Shown: in pieces, positions 20,630 through 30,325 of the stretch
Layout: every line of letters starts with the position of its first letter
Numbering within the stretch: the first letter of the stretch is position 1
NCBI GenBank assembly: GCA_963732795.1
Contig: CAVTAV010000002.1
Span: forward strand, 806,001-870,000
Direction of reading: 5' to 3'
Source: CAVTAV01 sp963732795
GTDB lineage: Bacteria > Pseudomonadota > Alphaproteobacteria > CAVTAV01
Length of the DNA stretch: 64,000 nt
Translations under genes and position numbers: made by a program
The notes under the pieces: model-generated
Seen by the model: the letters and a program-made list of their open reading frames with translations, nothing else
Databases searched by the model: none
What the model was told of the DNA's origin: nothing

Positions 20630-21322
20630 ATGAGATCGACCTATTTCCTTTTGCTGGTGTGCGCCCTGGCTCTTCCGGCGATCCAGGCAAGCGCCACATC
20701 CCTTGACGGCATCTACACCGGCGTGCTGTTCGACGATCAGATCAGCCGCGGGCACGCGACCGTCGATACTCTGAGCATCGGATCCGTTAAGAAGAATGGC
20801 GTCGGAGGCTCGGCGGTCGTCGGCTTTTCCTATGAGCTGGACGACTGGATCCTCTCCCTCGAGGGCGATGCAACCCTGAATTCCGCCAAGGAGGTCTGGT
20901 CGAAGGAGTCCTGGTGGGCCCCACTCATGGACGATCTCGGATACGTTCCAACCGACTACACGGCATCGACGAAATTCCAAAGGAGCTTCGGCTTCCTCGC
21001 TCGCTATGGCTACACCTTCGGGGATTCGGTCTTTCTCTATGGCAGCGTCGGCTGGATCGAGACCTGGCTGAGAACCACGTTTACGGATGTCAGCGACCCC
21101 AGCGCGCCACTCGCGGTCAAATTCAAGGATCACATGACCGGGTTTAGATATGGGGCCGGGGTCGAGGTCCCGGTCGCAAATAGCCTAAGCATTCGCGGCG
21201 AATATCTGCACACAAACTACAAGAATTACGCCTTCGAAGTGAGCGACGGCGTCTCCGTATACGACCTGCTCGTCAATCCTTCGGCGGATACATTCCGTCT
21301 CGGCCTCGTGTTCCATTGGTGA
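20630..21322 (+). CDS. Outer-membrane beta-barrel protein (Omp25/opacity-like)
   Basis: The protein has 230 residues. The signal peptide MRSTYFLLLVCALALPAIQA is followed by alternating amphipathic strands: YTGVLFDD, SAVVGFSYELDDWILSLEGD, FGFLARYGYTF, SVFLYGSVGWIETWLR, FRYGAGVEVPV and LSIRGEYLHTNYKNY. It ends in FRLGLVFHW, with the C-terminal aromatic residue typical of BAM substrates. The layout matches eight-stranded surface proteins of the Omp25/opacity class. It stands alone behind a 270-base upstream region. Confidence 0.78.
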   Translation: MRSTYFLLLVCALALPAIQASATSLDGIYTGVLFDDQISRGHATVDTLSIGSVKKNGVGGSAVVGFSYELDDWILSLEGDATLNSAKEVWSKESWWAPLMDDLGYVPTDYTASTKFQRSFGFLARYGYTFGDSVFLYGSVGWIETWLRTTFTDVSDPSAPLAVKFKDHMTGFRYGAGVEVPVANSLSIRGEYLHTNYKNYAFEVSDGVSVYDLLVNPSADTFRLGLVFHW

Positions 21323-21371
21323 CCTAAGACGGCAGGCTCAATGCGTTAATCGCTGGTGGCGCAGGGCAACG

Positions 21372-21677
21372 CTACTCGCCCGCGTGAGTGGGGGCGTGAA
21401 CGATCCTATAGCCAAGCGCTTCCAGCCCGACTTTTGCGGCGTCTGGAAATATGTGAGCGCCGTACGCCACACCACCGATGATCGCGGCCAGCCACGTGAA
21501 CAAGTCACCGTAGTTCTTTGAGACGGAAAGCAGGTCGCACACCAGCATTACAGGCGCTGCGGCGAATATCCCACCACCGACGCATCCCACGCCTTGGAGA
21601 AATGCAAACGCAAAGAAGGCTTTAAATTTTTCGACCCATTGATCGTAACCCACGCCGATCCTATGCAAACTGGCCAT
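21372..21677 (-). CDS. Hypothetical small membrane protein
   Basis: The protein has 101 residues with three hydrophobic stretches: FFAFAFLQGVGCVGGGIFAAAPV, LFTWLAAIIGGVAYGAH and a weaker N-terminal part. It begins MASLHRIGVGYDQWVEKFK. Its base composition is lower in GC than that of neighbouring housekeeping genes. No family was recognised. It converges with the outer-membrane gene. Confidence 0.5.
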   Translation of the reverse strand: MASLHRIGVGYDQWVEKFKAFFAFAFLQGVGCVGGGIFAAAPVMLVCDLLSVSKNYGDLFTWLAAIIGGVAYGAHIFPDAAKVGLEALGYRIVHAPTHAGE

Positions 21678-21794
21678 AGCGTCTTCTCCGCCGTTGGTGT
21701 GGATGACCAGAGACCATTAAGCGCTCTAGCAGTTTCAGTTTTCTAAATTTCCGCTACCCTTTCGGCAGGTCCACAACCGCCAAGGAGACGAGGC

Positions 21795-22316
21795 ATGGCT
21801 CAACAACATGGTGACGACTCAGTTAATCAAACCCCTCCTCCCGTGTCCTTAGGGCAGGACGAAACCGCAAAAGACGATGCTGTAATGGATTACCTGAGGA
21901 CGGTCCGGGTGCAGGCCAGTGCCCTGATTGGGGCAAGCTTCGTTGCAATCTTGGCCTTCTTGACGCTCGACAGGCCAAATGTCGTTGTAAACCTGACGCT
22001 CGACAAGCCAAACGTCCTTTTCAACACTGTCCTTTCAAACCTCGCACTTCGCAGCTTCTCGATTTCGATTTTAATGAATTCACTTGTCGTGCGTACTGCA
22101 TCGACGGCGAGTACGGAAAAAGCACGAATGTATTTCTTTGCAATGCACCGCATGCCTTTCCTTGCGATCTATATTGCTGGGCTTGGCACTGCCACATTTG
22201 GATTGATGTGTATTGTTACCTACCTTTCGTTTTGGGCGTTTAGTGCTACCGCCGTTCTCTTCTTCATTGCAGTTCCCTTTGCATCGCGGGTTCACAAAAA
22301 GTTGCTCGATGCATAG
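21795..22316 (+). CDS. Hypothetical membrane protein with atypical base composition
   Basis: The protein has 173 residues and a ribosome-binding-like AAGGAGACGAGGC just before the ATG. A polar N-terminal 30 residues precede hydrophobic segments ASALIGASFVAILAFL, MPFLAIYIAGLGTATFGLMC and SATAVLFFIAVPFA. A short internal duplication is visible: LTLDRPNVVVN is followed at once by LTLDKPNVLFN (about residues 56-77). Codon use is more AT-rich than in the surrounding genes, which suggests acquisition. Function unknown. Confidence 0.6.
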   Translation: MAQQHGDDSVNQTPPPVSLGQDETAKDDAVMDYLRTVRVQASALIGASFVAILAFLTLDRPNVVVNLTLDKPNVLFNTVLSNLALRSFSISILMNSLVVRTASTASTEKARMYFFAMHRMPFLAIYIAGLGTATFGLMCIVTYLSFWAFSATAVLFFIAVPFASRVHKKLLDA

Positions 22317-22461
22317 TTCGGGGGATGACATAACTTTCCCGATTTCAAAATCTCCGTCTCAGAGGCCCATACAGCGCCGGGCTGGCCTGGGGACATCCGG
22401 GTACCGGGTAGGGCCGCGAGGCTCACAGGCGAGTCCGGAAATCGATAGAGGATAGGCTAGC

Positions 22462-22656
22462 GTGAACGCATTGAGGATCGCCCGGATCGCACTGGTGGTA
22501 AGTATCGCCATCTATGCGGGGGTTCTTTTGCTGCAATGGCTGAGGATCGGCGCATCCGATCTGTTGTTTCTGCTTGGCGCAGGTTCCGTGATTGGTATCG
22601 CCCTCAGCGCGATAGCCTGTGTTCTCTTGGCGCGACCCACTTTTCGGCGGCGATAG
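22462..22656 (+). CDS. Small two-helix membrane protein (GTG start)
   Basis: The protein has 64 residues, starting at a GTG preceded by GAGGATAGG. It contains two hydrophobic helices, IALVVSIAIYAGVLLLQWL and LLFLLGAGSVIGIALSAIACVLLA, and ends in a basic PTFRRR. No homologous family was recognised. The helix-turn-helix hydrophobic pattern is the main evidence that it is real. Confidence 0.45.
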   Translation: MNALRIARIALVVSIAIYAGVLLLQWLRIGASDLLFLLGAGSVIGIALSAIACVLLARPTFRRR

Positions 22657-22851
22657 TCGTAGCGGGACCCATGTCGACCGGCCTACTCTCGACTACCCGG
22701 CCGGGGGAACCTGCCCGGTGGGGCCGCGAGACCGCAGAAAACCGCCGATCCCCGGCCCCGACAGGGTGCCGAAATCCGGCTTGAGGCTAACTCTGAGGTC
22801 AAAAAGGGCGGTCACGCAAACGCGAAACCGCCGCTAAGTCTTTGGAAAAAA

Positions 22852-22929
22852 TGGGGCGAGCGATGGGAATTGAACCCACGACCCCCAGATCCACAATCTG
22901 GTGCTCTAACCAACTGAGCTACGCTCGCC
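22852..22929 (-). tRNA. tRNA-His (GUG)
   Basis: Minus-strand cloverleaf: extra G(-1) at 22929 followed by acceptor GCGAGCG paired with CGCTCGC, D-arm TAGCTCAGTTGGTTAGAGC, anticodon stem CCAGA around TTGTGGA (anticodon GTG), T-arm GTGGGTTCAATTCCCAT, then C73 and encoded CCA at 22852-22854. The G(-1):C73 pair is diagnostic for tRNA-His. Confidence 0.97.
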
Positions 22930-22942
22930 GTCGCGGGTTTCT

Positions 22943-24132
22943 TTATCGGTAAGCCCAGACAGCGTCAAGCGTCGCGCCTGTACGAAAAATCGGGCGAGCC
23001 GGTCCGAGGCTTCGGCGAGCAGCTCGTCCGCTTACAGAAGCAGAACCGGGCGAGATGGGTGATCTCGGCTCCTCGCAGAACGCGCTGACCGGAACCGCCG
23101 CGACGCCCGCTTCCTTGGTGATGAACTGGCAGAATTCGTCGTCCGGCCCGTTGAAGCCGAGCGGGCGGAAATCGGCGGTCATGAAATAGGTGCCCTGGGT
23201 TTCCAGCACCTCGAACCCGCGCGTTTGAGGCCCTCGCCCAGGAGATCGCGCTTGGCCTCCAGGCTCGATCGAGAGGCCTGTGAAAAAGCCGTCGTCCTTG
23301 CCCAGGCCATAGGCGACCGCGGCCTGTAGATTGGGCGGCGTGGTGAAGGTGAGGAACTGGTGGGCCTTGGCGATGGTCTCGAGAAGCACCGGCCCCGCCG
23401 AGATGTAGCCGACCTTCCAGCCGGTAAGCGACAGGGTCTTGCCCGCCGAGCCGATCCGCGCCGTCCGCTCGCGCATGCCCGGCAGGGTCATGATCGGGAT
23501 ATGGCATGGCCGGAGAAGACGAGGTGCTCATAGACCTCGTCGCAGATCGCCATCGCATCGTAACGCAGCACCAGGGCGGCGATCGCCGACAGCTCCTCTC
23601 GGCTGAACACCTTGCCGGTCGGGTTCATCGGCGAATTCATCAGGATCAGCTTGGTCTTGTCCGAAAACGCCGCCGTCAGCTCATCCAAAGGCAGCGACCA
23701 GTCGGGCGGCCGGAGGCTTACGATCTTCGGCACCGCCCCCGCCAACCGAATAATCGGCAGATAGGAGTCGTATAGAGGCTCGATCACCACCGCCTCGTCG
23801 CCCGGGCTCAACAGCGCCAGAAGGCAGGCCGCCAGGGCTTCGGTCGCGCCCGAGGTGATCACCACTTCCTCGCGCCAGTCGATATCGAGGCCGTAGAACC
23901 GGCGATTGTTCTCCGCGACGGCCTGACGCAGCGCGGGCAGGCCCATCATCGGCGGATATTGGTTCGGGCCGTCGATCAGCGCCTTGGCCGCGACCGCGCG
24001 GACATCGTCCGGCCCCTCGTCGTCCGGGAAGCCCTGGCCGAGATTGATCGCGTCATGCTCCTGGGCCAGCGCCGACATGACCGTGAAGATCGTCGTGCCC
24101 AGGCTCGCGAAAGTGCTGTTGGCGGGTTTCAT
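22943..24132 (-). CDS. Class I/II PLP aminotransferase, multiple frameshifts
   Basis: Fold-type I aminotransferase. The intact first part runs MKPANSTFASLGTTIFTVMS, then NLGQGFPDDEGP, and ILMNSPMNPTGKVFS, to EVYEHLVFSGHA. A lost base (about 23504) shifts to IMTLPGMRERTARIG with the PLP-lysine motif SAGKTLSLTGWKVGY. Further shifts follow: an extra base near 23269, and lost bases near 23217, 23068 and 23028. The pieces together give one protein of about 390 residues resembling YbdL/kynurenine-type aminotransferases. The exact stop (22943 to 22965) is uncertain. With five indels it is the most damaged gene here and could be a true pseudogene, though error is likelier. Confidence 0.75.
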
Positions 24133-24176
24133 GATAGGGTTTTAGGCCGGATCGGACGAGGAGATGGCGCGAAAAC

Positions 24177-24234
24177 TTGCACAAAAAGGCATCAATATGC
24201 CCACGAAGCGATCAATCTGGTCGGAATTGCACAA
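24177..24234 (+). promoter_or_regulatory. Paired TTGCACAA elements upstream of the glnB promoter (candidate NtrC half-sites)
   Basis: The octamer TTGCACAA occurs at 24177-24184 and again at 24227-24234, exactly 50 bases apart and about 103 and 53 bases upstream of the sigma-54 -24 element. GCAC half-sites are the core of NtrC enhancers, but the second half of the dyad is weak at both places, so assignment is tentative. Confidence 0.4.
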
Positions 24235-24286
24235 TGCGGATGGACCGTAATGGGCTGGTTGCCTAATATAGCGACCACTTCCCGGG

Positions 24287-24302
24287 TGGCACGCTCTGTG
24301 CA
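24287..24302 (+). promoter_or_regulatory. Sigma-54 (RpoN) promoter for glnB-glnA
   Basis: TGGCACG (24287-24293), four bases, then GTGCA (24298-24302) matches the -24/-12 consensus TGGCACG-N4-TTGCA at all but one position. The invariant GG (24288-24289) and GC (24300-24301) have the required 12-base spacing. It lies 67 bases upstream of the glnB start, on the correct strand. Nitrogen-regulated glnB-glnA operons in proteobacteria commonly use such promoters together with NtrC. Confidence 0.8.
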
Positions 24303-24368
24303 TTTACCCCGTCCGTATCCAAGCCTCATTTCCGAGGGATCATCTTAGAATTTAGCATCGCGCAATTC

Positions 24369-24707
24369 ATGAAAAAAATCGAAGCTATCATCAAGCCCTT
24401 CAAGCTGGACGAGGTGAAGGAGGCCCTGCACGAAGTGGGCCTCCAGGGCATAACCGTAGTCGAGGCCAAAGGTTTCGGCCGCCAGAAGGGGCATACCGAG
24501 CTTTACCGGGGCGCGGAGTATGTCGTCGATTTCCTGCCCAAGGTGAAGATCGAAATCGTCCTGGAAGACAGCCAGGTCGAGCGGGCCGTCGAAGCCATCC
24601 AGCAGGCCGCACGGACCGGCCGGATCGGGGACGGGAAGATTTTCGTAAGTTCGATCGAAGAAGCGATCAGAATCAGAACTGGCGAAACCGGGGCCAACGC
24701 CATCTAG
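24369..24707 (+). CDS. glnB: Nitrogen regulatory protein PII
   Basis: Small trimeric sensor of 2-oxoglutarate, ATP/ADP and (through uridylylation) glutamine. It controls GlnE and NtrB and hence glutamine synthetase. It is 112 residues, standard length. The T-loop carries the uridylylation tyrosine in the motif GAEYVVDFLPK (about Tyr51), preceded by RQKGHTELYRG. The C-terminal signature TGRIGDGKIFV is present. Intact. It is followed 57 bases later by glnA, and behind a sigma-54-type promoter. Confidence 0.97.
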   Translation: MKKIEAIIKPFKLDEVKEALHEVGLQGITVVEAKGFGRQKGHTELYRGAEYVVDFLPKVKIEIVLEDSQVERAVEAIQQAARTGRIGDGKIFVSSIEEAIRIRTGETGANAI

Positions 24708-24764
24708 CCGTTGGTCGACAGAAATCAACGATTTGGAATCACGAGGAGCAACAGGAACGCAAAC

Positions 24765-26177
<1,413 letters not shown>

Positions 26178-26200
26178 TTCCGGCCGCAATACGCGATCAA

Positions 26201-26228
26201 GGGGAGAGCCGCGGCTCTCCCCTTTTTC
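26201..26228 (+). terminator. Rho-independent terminator after glnA
   Basis: GGGGAGAGCC followed directly by GCGGCTCTCCCC makes an 11-base-pair perfect stem (centre GC/GC), ending in CTTTTT. It lies 23 bases after the glnA stop, on the coding strand. Confidence 0.9.
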
Positions 26229-26274
26229 GTGCCTGCGATCCGAAAACGCGGCGTCTCAGCCGCCAACAAAAAGC

Positions 26275-26308
26275 AAAACCCTCCAGCCGTCGAGGGATGG
26301 AGGGTTTT
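26275..26308. terminator. Bidirectional hairpin terminator
   Basis: AAAACCCTCCA (26275-26285) pairs perfectly with TGGAGGGTTTT (26298-26308) around a 12-base loop. Because the stem has A-runs on one side and T-runs on the other, it can terminate transcription from glnA (plus) and from the small minus-strand gene that ends at 26333. Confidence 0.85.
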
Positions 26309-26332
26309 CAATTGCGAATGCTGGCGCGGGGA

Positions 26333-26619
26333 TTATTCCGAGCCGGAGCCCCCGCTGCGATAGCTCGACACCGATGACGGCGGCGGAGGCGGCGGTGGCG
26401 GCGTCATCGACGGCGCGGGCCGGCGATCCGCCGGAGACCGGCGACACATTGGGGCGCCCGCCGCCGTGCAGCGAGCTGCTCGTTCTGAACATGGACATCG
26501 AGACTGAGCGTGGTCAGGTTGATTCCGTTGACGGAAACCTCCGCCCGCCCCTTCAGCATCAGCTGACTCCAGATCGCGCCGGCCACGGTTTCCATGGCTT
26601 TGGAAAAACTGTTGTCCAT
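26333..26619 (-). CDS. Small protein with proline-rich tail, frameshifted
   Basis: The first part reads MDNSFSKAMETVAGAIWSQL, then MLKGRAEVSVNGINLTTLSL, and DVHVQNEQLAA, from an ATG at 26619 with an upstream GGAGAGAG. Two one-base removals then join it to GGGRPNVSPVSGGSPARAV and to a tail MTPPPPPPPPSSVSSYRSGG ending at TAA 26333. That gives about 94 residues and stops just before the bidirectional terminator. I do not recognise the family. The joined reading is inferred from the insertion pattern seen elsewhere in the window; the first 50 residues are the secure part. Confidence 0.5.
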
Positions 26620-26912
26620 ATCTCGCTCTCTCCGTTTGTCCGTCACATCGTTCGGCGGCTGACGCGACCCCCCCTGCCCCCTGGCCGGGGAAGGCGATTA
26701 ACCGACTCTAAATCAGAGAAACGGAAAACGCTAGCGGCAATAGCCACTTATCTGTGCATGGATTGCCAGAGCGCGGCGCCGGAGCGGCGGCTCGACGCCA
26801 CGAGAGCTTTGGCATACATGCGGTGCGGCAATCATACCGTATGTTGTTGTTGGCGACGCGGCCGATCCATTATAAGGGGTCTGAAGAGGCCCTCCAGAGA
26901 CGAGTATGGTGC

Positions 26913-28900
26913 ATGAGTCAGACTGCCGACCTGTTCGAGCAAGTTTCCCGCAGCAAAGATCAGTATTCCGCAAAGGACATCGAGGTCCTGGAGGGGCTTG
27001 AGCCGGTCCGTCGGCGGCCGGGCATGTATATCGGCGGCACCGACGACCGCGCGATGCATCATCTGGCGGCCGAAGTGCTCGACAACGCGATGGACGAGGC
27101 GGTCGCCGGTCATGCCAGCCGGATCGAAGTCGAGCTGGAGGCGGACGGCACCCTCTCGGTCACCGACAACGGGCGCGGCATCCCGATCGACAAGCATCCG
27201 AAATTCAAGGACAAGTCGGCGCTCGAAGTGATCATGACCACGCTCCATTCGGGCGGCAAATTCTCCGGCGAGTCCTACCGCACGGCGGGCGGCTTGCACG
27301 GCGTCGGCGCGTCGGTCGTGAACGCCCTGTCGGAGTTCATGGAAGTCGAGATTGCGCGCGACAAGAAGCTCTGGGCCCAAAGCTATGCCCGCGGCAAGCC
27401 GACCTCGCACGCTCAAATCCAAGGGCGAGGTCAACAACCGGCGCGGCACGAAGATCCGGTTCCGCCCCGACCCGCAAATCTTCGGCGCCAAGGCGGCGTT
27501 CCGCCCATCCCGCGTCTATCAAATGGCGCGGTCAAAGGCCTATCTCTATCGCGGCGTCGAGATCCGCTGGAAATGCGATACCGCCGCTGATCGGCGCCGG
27601 GGATCCGACGCCCGAGACCGACCGGCTGCATTTCCCCGGCGGGCTGGAGGACTATCTCGCCACGTCCTCGAAGGCGCGGCGACCGTGACACCCACTGCCG
27701 TTCACCGGCCGGGTCGCCTTCCCGGACAAGTCGGGACAGGTCGAATGGGCCATCGCCTGGCCGGTCGATACCGACGGCTTCTCGAGCTTCTATTGCAACA
27801 CCGTACCGACGCCCGACGGCGGCACCCACGAAGCCGGCTTGCGCGCGCGCGCTGACCAAAGGCTTGCGGGGCTATGGCGAGCTGGTCGGCAACCGCAAGG
27901 CCGTCGTCGATCACGGCGGACGACGTGATCTCGACCGCCTCGGTCATGCTGTCGCTCTTCCTCAAGGACCCGCAGTTCCAGGGCCAGACCAAGGAGCGGC
28001 TGGCGAGCCAGGAAGCCACGCGCCTGGTCGAGAACGCGGTCCGCGACCATTTCGATCACTGGCTCTCGGGCGCGCCGGACGTCGCCAACAAGCTTCTGGA
28101 ATATGTCATCGAACGCGCCGACGAGCGGCTGCGCCGCCGCCAGGAGAAGGAGGTCAACCGCAAGCAGGCGACCCGCAAGCTGCGCCTGCCCGGCAAACTC
28201 GCCGATTGCAGCCGGAACTCGTCCGAAGGCACCGAGATCTTCATCGTCGAGGGCGATTCCGCCGGCGGCTCGGCCAAACAGGGCCGGGTGCGCGAGACCC
28301 AGGCGATGCTGCCGCTTCGCGGCAAGATCCTGAACGTCGTCAGCGCCTCGGATTCCAAGGTCCACGCCAATCAGGAGCTGTCGGACCTCGTCCAGGCCTT
28401 GGGCTGCGGCGTCGGCGCGCAAATTCCGCGAGGAGGATCTGCGCTACGAGAAGGTCATCATCATGTGCGACGCCGATGTCGACGGCGCCCATATCGCCAC
28501 GCTGCTGATGACCTTCTTCTACCGCGCCATGCCGAAGCTGATCGACGGCGGGCATCTCTATCTCGCCATGCCGCCGCTCTACCGCCTGAGCCAGGGCGGC
28601 AAGACCCTCTACGCCCGCGACGATGCCCATCGCGAGGAACTGCTGAAATCGGAGTTCAAGGCCAACGCAAAGGTCGAGGTGAGCCGCTTCAAGGGCCTCG
28701 GCGAAATGCCGCCCGCCCAGCTCAAGGAGACCACCATGGCCCCCGGCAAGCGAACCTTGCTGCGGGTCATCGTTCCCGAGGAAGCCGTCGCCGCCAAGGA
28801 CACCGACCGGCTCGTCGAACGCCTCATGGGCCGCAAGCCGGAACTCCGTTTCGAGTTCATCCAGGAAAACGCGAAATTCGTCGAGGACGTGGATATCTAG
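26913..28900 (+). CDS. parE: DNA topoisomerase IV subunit B, seven indels
   Basis: ATPase subunit of topoisomerase IV, needed to decatenate chromosomes. The N-terminal GHKL domain shows VLEGLEPVRRRPGMYIGGTD, DNAMDEAV and TDNGRGIPI, plus GGLHGVGASVVNALS. The TOPRIM motifs are EIFIVEGDSAGGSAKQGR and IIMCDADVDGAHI, and the C-terminal SRFKGLGEMPPAQLKETTM is conserved. Choice of parE over gyrB rests on overall length and the absence of the long GyrB insert. Extra bases occur at about 27408, 27586, 27694, 27850, 27909 and 28420; one base is lost near 27665. The net correction gives 660 residues, normal for ParE. Confidence 0.92.
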
Positions 28901-28962
28901 GGAGGTAGGTGCTAAACCGTCCTTCAGGTCCGGGAGGCTGGATGTCCCGGAGGGCGTCTGCC

Positions 28963-29428
28963 ATGAAACCGGCACCGATTCTCAGCGTTTTGCACCATTG
29001 TCACCTGCTTCAGCCTTTCCGCGCTCGCCGCGGAGGCGCCGCCGGTCTATACGCCTGGGCTGGGCGAAATCATGAGCTTGCAGCAGATGCGGCATTCCAA
29101 GCTATGGTCGGCCGGAGAGGCTAGCAACTGGCCGCTGGCGTCCTACGAGCTCGACGAGTTGAAGGAAGGCTTCGACGACGCCAAGACCTTCGACCCGAAG
29201 CACGAGGGTCAGCCGATCGCCGGACTGATCAAGGAGATTACGCCGGCCCCGCTCACCTTGCTTGAGGCCGCGATCAAGGCCAAAAGCAAAGCGCGCTTCT
29301 CCGCCGCCTTCGATCAGCTCACCGCCGCCTGCAACAATTGCCATGAGAGCGCGGACAAGCCATTCATCCACATTCAGCGGCCGGCGTCATCGCCTTATAC
29401 GAACCAGGATTTCACGCCCCGGAGCTGA
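28963..29428 (+). CDS. Periplasmic cytochrome c-like protein, one-base frameshift
   Basis: The start MKPAPILS joins, after one extra base at about 28987, to FCTIVTCFSLSALAAEAPPV, which completes a signal peptide cleaved after LAA. The mature domain runs YTPGLGEIMSLQQMRHSKLW, then NWPLASYELDELKEGFDD, and ends with a single haem-attachment motif CNNCH near residue 129. Corrected length is 154 residues. The helical arrangement and C-terminal CxxCH resemble the cytochrome c family found in Bradyrhizobium-type genomes. The redox partner is unknown. Confidence 0.75.
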
Positions 29429-29430
29429 GA

Positions 29431-30135
29431 CTAGGCCGTCAGCCACCGCCTGAGCTGAGCGTTGACGGCATCGGGCTGCTCGATGGTCGAAAGATGGCCG
29501 CTGCCCTCGATGACGGCGAGCTCGGCGTTCGGGATGCCGTCCGCGATCTCCCGGGCGACCTTGGGCGGCGTCAGGGCGTCCTCCTGGCCGACAACGACCA
29601 GGGTCGGGCAGTCGATGCTGGGCAGGAACGGGCGGTTGTCCGGCCGGCCGATGATGGCGGTCTGCTGGCGGATATAGCCGTCCACGCCGATTTCCTCCGC
29701 CATGTCGTGGACGAGGCGGACCAGCGCGGCGTCCTTCTGGTGCTCCGGACTGAGAAGGATGGGAATGAGGTCGTCGACCACACGGCGGAGATTGCCTTCC
29801 TCCTCCGCCCGCTGCATCGCTTTCCGCCGGTTCGCCGCCTGCTCCGGCAGATCGGCCCGGGCATTTGTGTCGAGAAGGGCGAGCCTGCGAATCCTCAGCG
29901 GCTCCTGACGCACCATCTCGAACGCGATATAACCGCCCATCGAGAGCCCTGCGAGGGCGAATTCGGGCGGCGCGTTGGCAAGGATGTCCTGAGCGGTCTG
30001 GATGATGTTGTTGTGGCGGTGGGTCTTAGGCACCCAGGACTTCGCGACCGAAGAGAGGTGTGCGATCTGGGGGCGCCACAACGCCTCGGTGCACAACAAT
30101 CCGGGGACCAGGACGAGGGGTAGCGGTTCTGCCAT
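29431..30135 (-). CDS. Alpha/beta hydrolase
   Basis: The protein has 234 residues and is cytosolic (no signal peptide). The nucleophile elbow is GLSMGGYIAFEMV (Ser about residue 64). The acid is likely in VVVGQEDALTPP and the catalytic His in GSGHLSTIEQP, so the triad is complete. It starts MAEPLPLVLVPGLLCTEALW, with an oxyanion-type PGLLC motif. The substrate is not predictable; the family includes esterases and haloperoxidase-like enzymes. It converges with the cytochrome c-like gene, with 2 bases between the stops. Confidence 0.85.
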   Translation of the reverse strand: MAEPLPLVLVPGLLCTEALWRPQIAHLSSVAKSWVPKTHRHNNIIQTAQDILANAPPEFALAGLSMGGYIAFEMVRQEPLRIRRLALLDTNARADLPEQAANRRKAMQRAEEEGNLRRVVDDLIPILLSPEHQKDAALVRLVHDMAEEIGVDGYIRQQTAIIGRPDNRPFLPSIDCPTLVVVGQEDALTPPKVAREIADGIPNAELAVIEGSGHLSTIEQPDAVNAQLRRWLTA

Positions 30136-30325
30136 GGCCCGACTATATCCCCTGTAAGCCCGCGATCAAGACATCCGGAAGGGCAATGATGTTCATAAGC
30201 CCTCTCATTATTTGACAGCCGCGCGGAAAAACATATGCTGCGCTCGACAAAGCCGACGGATTACATTGATAATCGCCCCGCCGACGGGACATCCTGGCCG
30301 TCGGGGCGGGTGTGAACCGGGCCCG

